Positions 1-10,875 of a stretch of 58,077 nt of DNA are shown piece by piece. Numbering within the stretch: position 1 is the first letter of the stretch; the number at the start of each line of letters is the position of its first letter. The DNA is taken from positions 1,696-59,772 of the forward strand of contig JADGJH010000002.1 of NCBI GenBank assembly GCA_027596945.1, written 5' to 3'. A program made the translations under genes and the position numbers. Origin of the DNA: Physocladia obscura. Its lineage: Eukaryota > Chytridiomycota > Chytridiomycetes > Chytridiales > Chytriomycetaceae. Under the pieces are notes generated by a model. That model saw only the letters and a list, made by a program, of their open reading frames with translations, searched no databases and was not told the DNA's origin.

Positions 1-57
1 TTTTTTTGTTTGGCTGTTACTTTTTTTTTCCGACTGCGCATCCTGAACCAAAAACAG

Positions 58-2111
58 ATCCCGTTCGGTTTTCGAACGCTCGTTAGATATTGAGCACCGC
101 AATCATACCCTGTGGATTAAATATGCTGAATTAGAAATGAAGCACAAGAATGTCAACATGGCACGAAATATTTTTGATAGAGCAGTTGCGATTCTACCGC
201 GTGTTGATGTATTTTGGTACAAGTATGCTTATATGGAGGAAGTTATTGATAATGTAGCCGGTGCTCGCCAAGTTTTTGAACGCTGGATGAGTTGGGAACC
301 AAGTGAAGACGCTTGGAATGCTTATATTAAACTCGAAAAACGGTACAACGAAAACGCCAAAGCTCGAGGTGTATTTCAGCGATTTGTTAGCTGTCACCCA
401 CAGCCAAAAAATTGGCTAAAATGGGCGAAGTTTGAGGAAGGCATTGGTCGAACAGGTAAAAAATAATCTCGTTGTTTTTATATTTTCGAAACTAAAACAT
501 TTTTTGATTACAGATTTTGCTCGTGAAATCTACGAAAAATGTATTGAAACTTTGGGCGAAGAATTTGTGGACCAAAATGTCTATATTTCCTTTGCGAAAT
601 TTGAAACCCGACTCAAAGAAATCGACCGTGCACGGGCAATCTACAAATACGCTCTTGGAAAGCTTCCGAAAAGCAAAGCCGAGAACTTGCATAATGTATA
701 CTCACAATTTGAAAAACAATACGGAGGTAGAGAAGGTATTGAAGACGTTATTGTGGCGAAGCGACGCGTGAAGTATGAAGAGGAAATTGCTGTCAATTCA
801 AAAGATTATGACGTCTGGTTTGACTACACACGCTTGGAAGAATCGACTGGTGAAATTGATAGAATCCGAGATTGCTATGAGCGGGCAATCGCTGAAGTAC
901 CTTTGACCAAAGAGAAGAGATTCTGGAGGCGATATATTTATCTTTGGCTATTTTATGCTGCTTGGGAGGAGAAAGTCACAAAGGTAAAAATAGTTTTAGT
1001 CTAAATCTAAAAACAAAGTAACCAAACAATAAAATAAAAGGACTTTGACCGAACGAAAGCGATCTATACGAAATCCTTGAATCTCATCCCACACAAAACT
1101 TTCACTTTCGCAAAGCTTTGGCTTAACTACGCAAAATTTTTGATTCGGCGCGATGATTTCACAGGATTTCGGAAAGCTTTGGGTACATCGATTGGAATGT
1201 GCCCAAAAGACAAACTTTTCCGCGGTTACATTGATCTTGAGTTGAAACTCCAAGAAGTCGACCGTGCACGGATATTGTTTGAAAAATATCTTTCCTGGAA
1301 TTCCAGCAACAGTGCGGCGTGGGTGCGATTTGCACAAATCGAAAAAAGTGTAGGGGATTTTGAACGTTGTCGAGGAATATTCGAGATTGCTATCGGTCAG
1401 GAGGCGTTGGAGATGCCTGAAATTTTGTGGAAGGCGTACATCGATGTTGAAATTGAAGAGGAAGAATACGGAAGAGCTAAAGAGTTGTATGAAAGATTGT
1501 TAAAGAGAAGCGAACACGTGAAGGCAAAAAAGCTTTTTTTATATATTTTTTTTCTCTTAATAATCTCATTTGTTTTTAAGGTGTGGATTGCATTTGCGCG
1601 ATTTGAATACGGCAATCCAGATAATGGTGAAGATCCATCTGATCGTTTGTCTGCTGTTCGAAAAATCTTTTCCCGCGGATACGACGTACTTCGGCGTAAA
1701 GGCGAAAAGACAGACCGCGCATTTTTGGTAGAAACATGGCGTGAATTTGAAAAGTCATTTGGAGACGCAGCCGGGCTTAAAAACGTTGAATCAAAAATTC
1801 CGCGCATGGTCAAGAAGCGGAGAAGAGTGTTGGACGATGATGGAGTTGAGAGTGGAATTTGGGAAGAATACAACGATTATTTGTTCCCGGATGACGAAAC
1901 CGAACGGCCCAACTTGAAGTTGTTTGAAATGGCCCATGCTTGGAAAGAGAAGCTCAAGATGGGGCTATTTGATAGCGACGATGAATCTGCGGATGAAGAC
2001 GAGGACGATAGTGATAATGAAAATATCATGGGTGATGGTGATGGGGAAGCCAGTAACTCGAAGCGAAAACGCGACGCTGATGATGACGGATCTGACGCCG
2101 AGTCTTCCTGA
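58..2111 (+). CDS. clf1: Pre-mRNA-splicing factor Clf1/Crooked-neck (Syf3), 5' partial
   Basis: HAT-repeat scaffold of the Prp19/NTC spliceosome complex, acting in the nucleus. Exons are 58-455, 514-983, 1041-1523 and 1581-2111; the first begins at an intron acceptor, so the start lies outside the window. The frame carries tandem HAT repeats with the family's W..Y...E pattern and stretches nearly identical to animal CRNKL1, such as [36 protein letters not shown] and KSYID-type motifs. The acidic Ser/Asp-rich C-terminus with a KRKR cluster also fits the family. The third intron (1524-1580) has a GC donor and is 57 bp without a stop codon, so unspliced RNA keeps the frame. Identity is firm; only the missing N-terminus (probably three or four HAT repeats) is unknown. 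Confidence 0.95.
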
Positions 2112-2227
2112 TGTTAATTGTCAATGAGTAATTCTCGAAATTTCAATTTTTGAAAAAAATCAATTCTTCCTCATTCTGAATCCGCAAATACAATCGTCAG
2201 CGAGTGTTGATTCATCCGCTGTCTGCC

Positions 2228-3458
2228 ATGGTTTTTGAGCCGAAAAAAACTGCTCGGTTCTCGCAATTGCAGTGACTTTGATTTCGGGATGTTGTTGCTT
2301 GTTGTTTACCTTTGCGTGCATTCTTGACTTTTTTCTTTGAGCCTTTACATAAGAGCAACAAAAAAAAAAAAAAGACTTCCGTCGTTGATTGCACGAGTTT
2401 CTCCAGTTATTGCCGCCGTCTTTGCGTGGCTTTGGCTTGCGTCTTTGGTGCACTTGTTTAAAACTTTGTTGACGGATCCGCGATATTTGTATGACTGTGA
2501 AAAGCACTCCGATTCCACAACCCCAGAACAAAAACAGCCTGTGAACTCTTAAGCATATTGCTACAAATTCGAAAAAAAATGGACATAATTGATGCAAAAG
2601 TTAACTACGGCAAAAAAAAACAGATTGACGTTTCATTGCTACAAGAGAGTGTACCATCAAATCTCGAGAACAGCCCCGAAGTACCCCGAAATCGCGAGAG
2701 CGCTAATTATTCCATCACGCCAACCTAGCCAAAATCTTCCTCAGACATATCCATTTATCAATGTGGAATCATTACATCCTATAACACGATCAGTCTATCA
2801 AGATGTTATCGCAGCTCAAGTCAATGGCACCCCTGTTCAAATAAGATACTGCTATACCTACTAAATATTGCTTCCGCCACGCGCTTCTCATTGCCGGATC
2901 TGTGATGGCTGTATCGAAAATCATGATCATTACTGTTTTTGGACAGGGACTTGTATTGGGAAACATAATTACCATCACTTTTACAATTTCATTCGTGCTA
3001 TCTGGCTTCTAGCCAGTTTTGTTGCAATCATGGGCATCATTGATATCTTGTTTATTGTCCGGAGAAAATAAAAATTCTTGAACTGATTCAGGAGTATTGG
3101 CATTGGAATTAAACCCGCTGCTGCCTATCTTTTTGGTGATGACTGGCATGTTTGCCCTTGCTTTGGGTGGGATGGTTGGATATCTTGTCATTATTTCTAG
3201 CAAGAATATTACAACTCATGAAGATGTTTGTATGCCGTCAAGTTTTGAAACTTTTTTAACTGTTTCAATTAGATACGTCAAAAATACCTTATTGTTGATG
3301 AAGTAGAAGGAAGTGTTACTTCAAACAGACTAAGGCATCGTGATAGGCAAAGAGACTCTGTCAATCTGTTTGATCATGGTGGCTGGAAACAAAATCTGTT
3401 GTGGGTTTTCTGCCAACACTCTGAAAGTACCCATGATCCTTCATATCGATTTGTATAA
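2228..3458 (+). pseudogene. Decayed DHHC-type protein S-acyltransferase (Erf2-like)
   Basis: Palmitoyltransferases of this family attach palmitate to proteins at internal membranes. Pieces occur in the right order: a membrane segment followed by LLTDPRYLYD (usual TDPG), the CYT...PPRASHC zinc region, [17 protein letters not shown], two hydrophobic segments, KNITTHED, and the C-terminal NLFDHGGW...F stretch ending at 3456-3458. Breaks are visible: TAA at 2862-2864 inside the cysteine-rich domain where the family has Lys, Tyr for a zinc Cys just before it, in-frame stops near 2550 and 2586, and a frame change between about 3071 and 3097. The active motif is DHYC followed by F instead of DHHC-P. 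One intron (3226-3272, 47 bp) still joins KNITTHED to the next exon in frame, so decay looks recent. Assembly error is the alternative. Confidence 0.72.
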
Positions 3459-3651
3459 ATGTTACAAATTCGTAAAGTAAATCGAAATTCCAGCCAGAGT
3501 TCTGTACTTATTAACACTGTAACATGGTATCGAAATTTATCTAGCAATATTATCATTGAAAGATGAAAATGTGGGCGAAAGTGACAAGAATGCGTTTATT
3601 TGCGCAATTCATGGGGAAAAAAAAATTCTTCCAGAGACAGCAGTCGCAAAA

Positions 3652-4395
3652 TTATTTCTTAAAGCTCCAAGCAATTGTTGCTGCAAAAGCTGCAAATACC
3701 ATCACCGTTGCCAAACCTTTCTCTCCAGAAATGCCCAAAACGTTAAGTTTATAGCCTCCTGTAGTCCTTCCCGTATCTCCAACGAAACGCTCGTCGTTGC
3801 GCAAATAATACATAGCAAAAAAGTCATTTTGAATCCAAAGAAGTTTGCTGAACGCGGCCAGCGTTTTTGCTCGGGTTTCAGGCACACTCTGGAGCTCAGG
3901 TAGTTTATCAACTGTCTCAGCCAAGAAGCCATGCAACCACCCAAACAATGCGTTACAGTGAATATATTCGACATTGATCCTGGACTTCTTTTCGGGTGTG
4001 GATGTGTGGATTTTGCCAACCCAATCCAAATACTTAATGAATTTTGCGTCGTATTCGGCAGTGACAAGTTTGACAAGGTATTTTGCCAGAAAGTCTTTTC
4101 TGAACTTGACTTGTTCGTCGTCTGTGGTTAGCTCAGCCATGGAATGGGCAAGATGGCCGTGAAAGCCGTCGTTTTTTTGGAGGAAGATCTTCTTTGTGAC
4201 ATCAAAAGTGAAGAGTTTTGCGTACACCGCGTCGACAATCACGGGAACAAGCGGTCCAATCAGCGGCGCCGCGTCTTTGATAGCCTTGATGTCCGTGTCG
4301 CCAAAACCCACAAACTCCGATACATATTTGAACCGATATAGTATATCTGTGTACAACCGCTCACGGTCCACTGTCTTGATTGGCGTACTTGTCAT
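3652..4395 (-). CDS. Protoglobin-family (globin-sensor type) haem protein with C-terminal membrane segment
   Basis: A single-exon frame of 247 residues. Start chosen at the ATG at 4395 (MTSTPIK); the in-frame ATG further out at 4479 would add an unlikely poly-Lys leader encoded by a homopolymer-rich tract. The sequence follows the fungal globin-sensor pattern: DAVYAKLFTFDVTKKIF, then KFRKDFLAKYLVKLVTAEYD, YLDWVGKIH with His130 at the usual proximal haem position, NVEYIHCNALFGWL and LLWIQNDFF. The last 25 residues form a hydrophobic segment ending in FKK, which suggests a tail anchor. Family members bind haem and O2, CO or NO; a sensing or NO-handling role is inference. The gene converges on the decayed DHHC gene. 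Confidence 0.85.
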   Translation of the reverse strand: MTSTPIKTVDRERLYTDILYRFKYVSEFVGFGDTDIKAIKDAAPLIGPLVPVIVDAVYAKLFTFDVTKKIFLQKNDGFHGHLAHSMAELTTDDEQVKFRKDFLAKYLVKLVTAEYDAKFIKYLDWVGKIHTSTPEKKSRINVEYIHCNALFGWLHGFLAETVDKLPELQSVPETRAKTLAAFSKLLWIQNDFFAMYYLRNDERFVGDTGRTTGGYKLNVLGISGEKGLATVMVFAAFAATIAWSFKK

Positions 4396-6192
4396 TAAAC
4401 CTAGGCAAACAATAAAGAAGTTTTCGCTTTTTTTCTTGTTCTTTTTTTTTTCTTTTTTTTTATTGGCTTTTCCGAGCAATGATGAGTCATTGTGAACTCT
4501 GAGAATTGGGGTTCGGCTTTAATCGGTGTTAACCAAGTATTAAGAAAAATTTTTTATTATGAGTCATCCCAGGCATAAGTCAGGAAAACATTGTTGTTGT
4601 CATCTGTATTGCGCGTTATTGTATCATATGGTTTGTAAAGAAACAAATGGGTTTACTGAATACTGCTGACTCATACTTTTAAATTGATCAATATTGCAAA
4701 CTCTATGAATGCAATATGATATCTTCATATATATGCTGAATATAGATCTGAATCTTTCACATTATTAGAAAAAACTCTGAAAAATGAGAGACAGCGCACC
4801 TCAAAGCAACAAAAAATGTGCAGTTGAAAGATCAAGTATTCTTGGACTTGAGCCTGCAGTCTCAGTTCTTCAACAATGTCATCCCCAACAAAGGTCACAG
4901 CTTACAAAGTTTTCAAGCATATTGACCTAAATATACAGGACATCAGCCAAATTGTATATGAAAAAATAAAAAATTGTGAAGCATGTTAATACCCATTTAT
5001 ACAAAATTCAAGAAATTGTTGCAAAATTTGCAGTTTCTTTTGAAGCTGTGATAGATCACTTGAATTCTCTTCAAAGTGAGGTTGAAGAAGTCAAAGAAAT
5101 GCTTCATATAACGAAAATAAAGATTCAAATTTGTTGCGTTCATGTTCACATTTTGAATATTCTCAGGATTTTTATTTCATCCAAGCGTTTGCTTCCTGGC
5201 GATGGCATTTGGGGATTGCGGAAAGTTGGGATTTCAACAGCTACAGCAATTCAGTAATGATTTCTGAATTGCCACAAAGTCCCCCAATCTCCACAAACCC
5301 CGAACAGAACCCCTCCACTGTAGATATAATAAAGCAACAATTAATTTCTTTTGGTCTTGTTTCTGCTGAATAGTGTGAACAGCTTACCCCAAGAAAAAAT
5401 AAAATAAAATCAACAAGAAGTAGTAGGAAAAAAAAAATTAACAAGATGTAACTGAAAGTATGAATTTTATCTTTTTGCCTGCAATATAATTTATGAATCT
5501 GTACTTGAAATATAAGTCAGGATATACTTTTTTTTTTGCCAGTCATGATTACTTGATTTTTGCCAGCATTCGACCTTTACTGCAGTTACTATGTCTGTTT
5601 GTTACAACAAGAGTGTCCACCTCTGCCAGCTTAATGCATTTGTTTTTCTCTGGAGGAGTATTTGTTGCAGAAATTTTAATTGATCGACAATATGTATGAC
5701 TTCCTGCATTCTGAACAATCTTATCAATTGACATACCTTGATTATCTTCATCACATCCATGCCCTTTTGATGTTGTTACATTTCAGAAGAAAGATACACC
5801 TTTTTGCAATTCAACAAGAGGCACACAATATGATTGGAAAATATTTCCAGCAGCAACATCTCCATTGACTTTGAAATGCAATAAACTGCAAAGCTTTCCA
5901 AAATCAACTGTTACACTGCATTTACAGTATTTATCAATCTTTTGAAAACATGGAAAAATAAATAAGTATTACATTGACTTTTTCAGAGACACAAAGGTAT
6001 GTGAAAACTTTGACAAACCTTTCATTACCAACTTCTAAGTTTCCATAGGGAATACAATGACACATTACCTGGAACTTGAGGATTTGTGTTAGATTTAGAA
6101 ATAAAATTATGTTATACAAGCTGTATATATGTTAAATAATAGTTTAATATCGTGGGAAAAGGGGGAGTAGGTTTCAGAAAAATTGTTGTCAA
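4396..6192. other. AT-rich intergenic stretch with decayed coding fragments
   Basis: About 1.8 kb without a supported intact gene. It holds oligo-A/T runs, a possible decayed ORF at 4876-5373 (listed separately) and short open stretches around 5550-5870 on both strands that I do not recognise. The last 100 bases or so should be the 5' region of the F-box gene. Confidence 0.5.
4876..5373 (+). pseudogene. Possible decayed ORF with coiled-coil segment, unknown
   Basis: Starting at the ATG at 4876 the frame reads MSSPTKVTAYKVFKHIDLN and onward, breaks after about 33 codons, continues in another frame with IQEIVAKFAVSFEAVIDHL and a heptad-like LNSLQSEVEEVKEM, and breaks again before a Pro/Ser-rich stretch ending at a stop at 5371-5373. 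The amino-acid use looks protein-like over three consecutive frames, which suggests a gene broken by at least two frame changes, perhaps of mobile origin. I do not recognise the family; chance open frames in AT-rich DNA remain possible. Confidence 0.3.
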
Positions 6193-8391
6193 ATGTTGAA
6201 CTTTGATGAGTATCCAGAGGCAGACCGGCGGACAACAGGCAGCTATGTATGTGTGAAATAGCGAGTATCTAATGAAGAAATTTGGACAACTGGTTCATTA
6301 TGACCGTTTTAATTTGGCTCTGTTTTTTGATTTGATGATGACAGGCACATGCGACACTGGGCTACAGCTCAGTGGCGATCAATACAAACTTTGAAGCCAA
6401 CGAAAGTGCAATGATCGAAGAATCAGTGGGCGGTGCGCGCGTGGTAAGATCGAGTGATACATTTGGCAAACCATTAAACTATCCAACCTTATTATTGATT
6501 GTTTTGGTGCTTAGATAATCGTTGGGGCGCGCAACGGCAAGGCGTCACGTGCGCGCGTGTACGAGCGACAAAGTCCAGCGCGCCGTATCTCCTCAGCCTC
6601 CAGCCAATCAGACGCCAGCTTGTTTGGCGCACTGTTTTCGTGCTTTGCAGGAGAAAGTGCTGAGAGCGACAACGACGATCCAGACTTTGGCCCCGGCTTA
6701 CCGCGAGGCGGAAATCCTTCCATCTTTTCCCGCTCTGCGATTTCCGGCTATGGTCCACCAGCTGTCGACACGTATCCATATCCTCTTCAATATTCTTCTC
6801 CATCAAATCAATATCTGTATCCGTATCCGTATCCACCATCCGCCGAGCCTGCCTTGCCTTCGCTTCCGCTCACTTCATTGCAAAATCCGTCGACCAATTC
6901 TAACGGGAAAAATTCAATATCAACTTTATTCCTGCCACGTTCCTCGTCTCTCTCGTCTTCCGTCTTGACTCTTCCTCCTATTCTCGCACGTTTATTTCCG
7001 TATCTTTCGCCTGGTCAAACTCAGCGCATCGCTAGAGTATGCAAAGTTTGGCGGTCTGCTGCTTTTTTATGTATTTCTGATTCTTGTATTAATGTTAGTT
7101 TGAAATGGATACCATCTCCAGCGTTTCCGTCAGGAATTTGGGATGGTTTGTTCTTAATACTTCTTTTACTCTTTTGTGTTTTAAGGTTCTATTACCATGT
7201 TAACAATTCATCATTATAGGCAGATTTATGCCAGATCAAGTTTACAGTGTTGACAATTCAGGGCTTACTATTCTTCAATTAAATGCGTGGACTTTTGGAA
7301 CTATTTTCCGTAAGTCGAATGAATCGGCCGTTCCAGCTTATCCGCCGCCTTTGGAATCGTCATCATATACTGTCATTCCAGTTCCTCATATCGAGGAAAT
7401 TTCAGTCACATTCCCAATAGTGCAAAAGCTGCCCATCAAACACTCTGCATCGAAAAAATCATTTAAAGACGCTAGCGGGCCAACTACTACTCGCACAGTG
7501 AATTTCACAGTTCCCAAAAATCATTTCCAAACTCAACCTTCATTCAATACATCGAAATCTGCTGCGTCAGTGCCAACTGCGGTTCTATTTTCCGAAAACT
7601 GCGCAATATATTTTGACTCAACAGGCTGCGGAATCCAATCGATTCGACTCGGAAAATTAGCTTCAACGACAGTGACAACAAATAAAGGCAATACAAAAGT
7701 GTCGTACGATTACGGTCTTTGCGTTAAAAAGAATCCATCTATTTATTCTCAATTACGATGGATGCAGCTTATCAAATTTGAAGCTGAAGTTATGTCAGTT
7801 ATGGGAGGCAATAATATCGATGATGGTTCTATGTCGCCATTGATGGCTTGTTTTGAATCATGCGCTGTTCGTAATTACTTGTCATGCCCCGAAAAAGAAC
7901 GAATTCTTGCTTTCAAGAACATAATCACGACCGTCTTAAGCGGGTCTTCCAGCCCCGGGAACACATTTTCAGATCAAGCAGGAACAAACATTCTTGGTCT
8001 TGCAATGTCAAAGCTTGCAAAAATCGCGCATCGTGTTGATATCTTGTTGATGCTGGATATGCCATTTACGCAGCGTGCACAGCGTTTGAACGAGTATCAC
8101 GTTGAGACGTGGCGTCTGTGGATGAATCTTTTGCCAAGTTTCCAAAAAAATGATGTACTGTCATTAACGAAAGTAGAGGATGCCGATCACACAGCGTCAT
8201 TATTTGATGACATCGATTTGACTGATGACAATGAAACTACTTCTGATCAGATTTTTTCGTTCGCAGAAACTCATGTTACGCCTGTTGTTGGGGGTGTTGC
8301 GTTACGCGTTTTCGGATACCGAGGAAATTTGAAAGACTATGAGAATATATACGAATTTATTCACAACACAATTGTTCCTCAACTTAGTTGA
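6193..8391 (+). CDS. F-box protein, 651 residues
   Basis: Exons 6193-6246, 6345-6443, 6515-7145 and 7220-8391, with clear donors GTATGT, GTAAGA and GTTTGT, give a 651-residue protein starting MLNFDEYPEADRR. Residues from about 203 to 232 (LPPILARLFPYLSPGQTQRI, then ARVCKVWRSAA) fit an F-box, so the protein probably recruits a target to an SCF ubiquitin ligase. Before it lies a Pro/Tyr/Ser-rich low-complexity region including a YPYPYP run; after it come about 400 residues of unrecognised substrate-side sequence without obvious leucine-rich or WD repeats. An AATAAA follows nine bases after the stop. Exon phases agree throughout. The F-box call is moderately strong; the target is unknown. Confidence 0.75.
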
Positions 8392-8399
8392 AAACATTA

Positions 8400-8405
8400 A
8401 ATAAA
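8400..8405 (+). terminator. Poly(A) signal AATAAA of the F-box gene
   Basis: Canonical AATAAA placed 9 nt after the stop codon at 8389-8391. Confidence 0.5.
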
Positions 8406-8931
8406 AATTAAGGATTATTGATTTTTGAGATTTATCATTTTGGTGTGCTGTACTGGTGTGTCGTTAAGGTTGGGATCCTCTTATTTAGCATGTTACCAAA
8501 AATGATCCAAAAGCATTTTGCTCCTATCTTCTTTTCATTCAATTTCATTTTTTTTCAAAATCAAATTTTTAACTAGATCACAAAACATATTTGAAGTTGG
8601 TTTTATGCAGTTACAGATATATACTTAATCTATGTTTTGGATTTAACTTCAACAAAGTTTTGATTAAAAAAAATAATTAATTGTTGAATTTCTTATATTT
8701 TTTAAGCGGCTGTTTCCCTGTTTTTTTTGCGAATCATTCATTCCAGAGTTATTGCCATCAACTTCCTTTATATACATGTCCTATGGATGTATGGAGGTGG
8801 TAACTTCCCTGATTTGGCAAATTAAGTGTGCAGTCTTTGTTGGTGCTACAGCCATTGGAGGTTGGAGCTGTGCTTTGTTAGTATATTTCTTCTATTAAAT
8901 TTTGCAACGGTGGATGAGTATACTTAAAATT

Positions 8932-9490
8932 TTAGTTAAAATCTTTTTGTTAATTTTTCCGAAAATAGGAAGTTTAAATAAAACCCCATGTCTGTGTTTC
9001 ATATAACTATTTTAATTTTAATTTAATTTTTTGATTTCAATATATGAGACAAGGTTGGAAGTTAAATTTCCTCCATTCTCATTGTACAATTTATTGGTCA
9101 TAAACCTGTCAAATGAACAATTTTTCTACCAATCACGTAGATATGAGTGTGAATAAATTAATTTTTAATTCTCATCTTGTGCATTCAGTTTTGTTGTGAA
9201 ACCGAAGGCAGGGATGAAACAACAGAAGGTTCAAAGTGGCTAATGGGATTTGTAACGGAAGTGTTTTGGTTTCAAGTTTGTTTCATAATTGGAAAGTTTA
9301 TAAAAGCAATAGTCTTTATTCAATAAACAAGAGTTTTTTCACTGAAACATTTATAACGGAAGTTTACGTTTCACATCAAGTTTGCATATCGAATCTAATT
9401 TTCTTATATTTAGCATCTTCATATGGAAACACTGGATGCCAGGGGAATATTGCCCCAGAGTGATTCAAACCACACAGACACTTCTTCGAA
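8932..9490 (+). repeat. Dispersed repeat, copy 1 (interrupted)
   Basis: About 250 bases from 8932 to 9190 align in direct orientation with 15878-16136: shared blocks include 'taaataaaaccccat', 'tgagacaa.gttggaagttaa', 'cctgtcaaat.aacaattt' and 'ttgtgcattcagttt', roughly 70-75% identical by eye. Similarity resumes at 9380 ('gtttgcatatc') and again near 9465, so this copy carries about 190 bases and about 45 bases that copy 2 lacks. No coding capacity is seen. It is probably an old non-autonomous element or an element end. Confidence 0.7.
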
Positions 9491-9603
9491 TACATTTCGC
9501 CAATTCATCTTTGTTTTTTAATATTTATTTTAATCTCTTGTAAATTTTCATACCAATTCATTTGAACAGATTTGTTCGCAAATTCAAAAAAATGTGACGA
9601 AAG

Positions 9604-10455
9604 TCACCGCCGCTTAGAAACAGTGCGTGTGATTTCATACGCTGCATATCCAGCCATCGACAAAATTCCAACGGATACCGCAACTTTTCCCACATTACTA
9701 TCCAGTACGCTGTCAGTAATTTCAAAAAGAATATCCAAAGCATCAATCATCGACGGACGTGACGGTTGGTTCAAATCCGTGCCAACTTCAGATTCAATCG
9801 CGCTGCTTTCGGTTTTTCTCCATGAATCTATGGCAACAGTTCTAGGATCGATACTTCCCATTCTTTCTCCTCTGATAGTTTTAGAAATGATGTCAAGCAC
9901 AGCATCGTAATCCAAAAATTCGTTGCATTCTTGAGATAAATCCTCAGACAATGCACACTCTGGAGCTTGGGTTGATTGGATAATACCTTGGTGGAGAAAC
10001 TTAGGTGCCGTCAAGTTATTTTTAGAAACTTGGTCTGTGCAAATATCTTGCACTTTTGTTTTGCTGTCAATTCCACCATCTAAAGAAATACTGTTTGCTG
10101 AACTCGCAGAATGTTCAGTACTACTGAGTAGCTGTACATAGTTTGCTGAATTGAAGCCATGATTTGAATTTGCATTTATTTCTTCTTCAAGATGTGTGTC
10201 TTGACTACTAGAGCTGCTGATATAAAATAAATCTGGAGATTTGGAGCAAACACTGTCTTCTCCAGACTGGAGAGTGTCAGTATACCACTGTACTGGAGTC
10301 GTTGGCGTTGAGAGAACGGAAAAGGTTGGAAACTTTTGCTGTGGCATGTATGGTTCTTTCGAACCCCGAGAATCTGAATTCTTGACAATCGAAAAGAACG
10401 TCTTTGTTGGTGACGATTTCTGAATTACTAATTGAAGGTGGCGAGTTTGGATCAT
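9604..10455 (-). CDS. Unknown 283-residue protein with a C-terminal hydrophobic anchor
   Basis: Single open frame from the ATG at 10455. Most of it is hydrophilic and rich in Ser, Thr, Gln and acidic residues (for example SSSSSQDTHLEEE), suggesting a disordered region. A more ordered part follows (SQECNEFLDYDAVLDIISKT, then MIDALDILFEITDSVLDSNV), ending in a hydrophobic stretch of about 20 residues before TRTVSKRR. This resembles a tail-anchored membrane protein with a short basic luminal end. I do not recognise a family. Long uninterrupted frame, ordinary codon use and a single in-frame start support it being real. Confidence 0.6.
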   Translation of the reverse strand: MIQTRHLQLVIQKSSPTKTFFSIVKNSDSRGSKEPYMPQQKFPTFSVLSTPTTPVQWYTDTLQSGEDSVCSKSPDLFYISSSSSQDTHLEEEINANSNHGFNSANYVQLLSSTEHSASSANSISLDGGIDSKTKVQDICTDQVSKNNLTAPKFLHQGIIQSTQAPECALSEDLSQECNEFLDYDAVLDIISKTIRGERMGSIDPRTVAIDSWRKTESSAIESEVGTDLNQPSRPSMIDALDILFEITDSVLDSNVGKVAVSVGILSMAGYAAYEITRTVSKRR

Positions 10456-10875
10456 TTTTTCCTTTTTTTGTTTTATTTTTCTGAAGGAATTTTTTTTTTA
10501 AACAGTAACATACATTTCATCAAGCAAATCGCCCTTTATTGTAATAAAAACCTACCACCCCTCTTCGCTTCATAAACACCTAGTTATTAATTGTAAAATA
10601 AGTCGAAAACTGATTTAATTCCTAAATAGATTATCAAAACGTTATCTAAGGGAGTGATCTTCTTGGAGGAAAATGTTCCGCAGGTTCAACTATAACTCAT
10701 TTGAATACTCTTTCTTGAGCTTCATGATAACCGTAGAAAATATTACTATTAGACCCACGTACCAACCCATAATTCGTAATGTGAGAATAATATTCTACAG
10801 CAAAACTTTGTGATCTGCTTTGTACTAACGATTGAAACTGACACAGTAGCTAAATAAAATTCTATAACGATTAAA
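10456..10875. other. Intergenic, nothing recognised
   Basis: About 420 AT-rich bases between the divergent start of the unknown protein and the 3' end of the first MATE gene. No ORF, repeat or motif stands out. Confidence 0.5.

Larger units (their letters stand above)
8392..9603. other. Gene-free AT-rich spacer containing one copy of a dispersed repeat
   Basis: No supported gene. The right half carries the repeat listed at 8932-9490; the rest is AT-rich with no structure I can name. Confidence 0.5.

Noticed and set aside
9755..9785. tRNA-like B box (GGTTCAAATCC)
   Set aside because: No A box, no paired acceptor stem, and it lies inside the minus-strand 283-residue frame.
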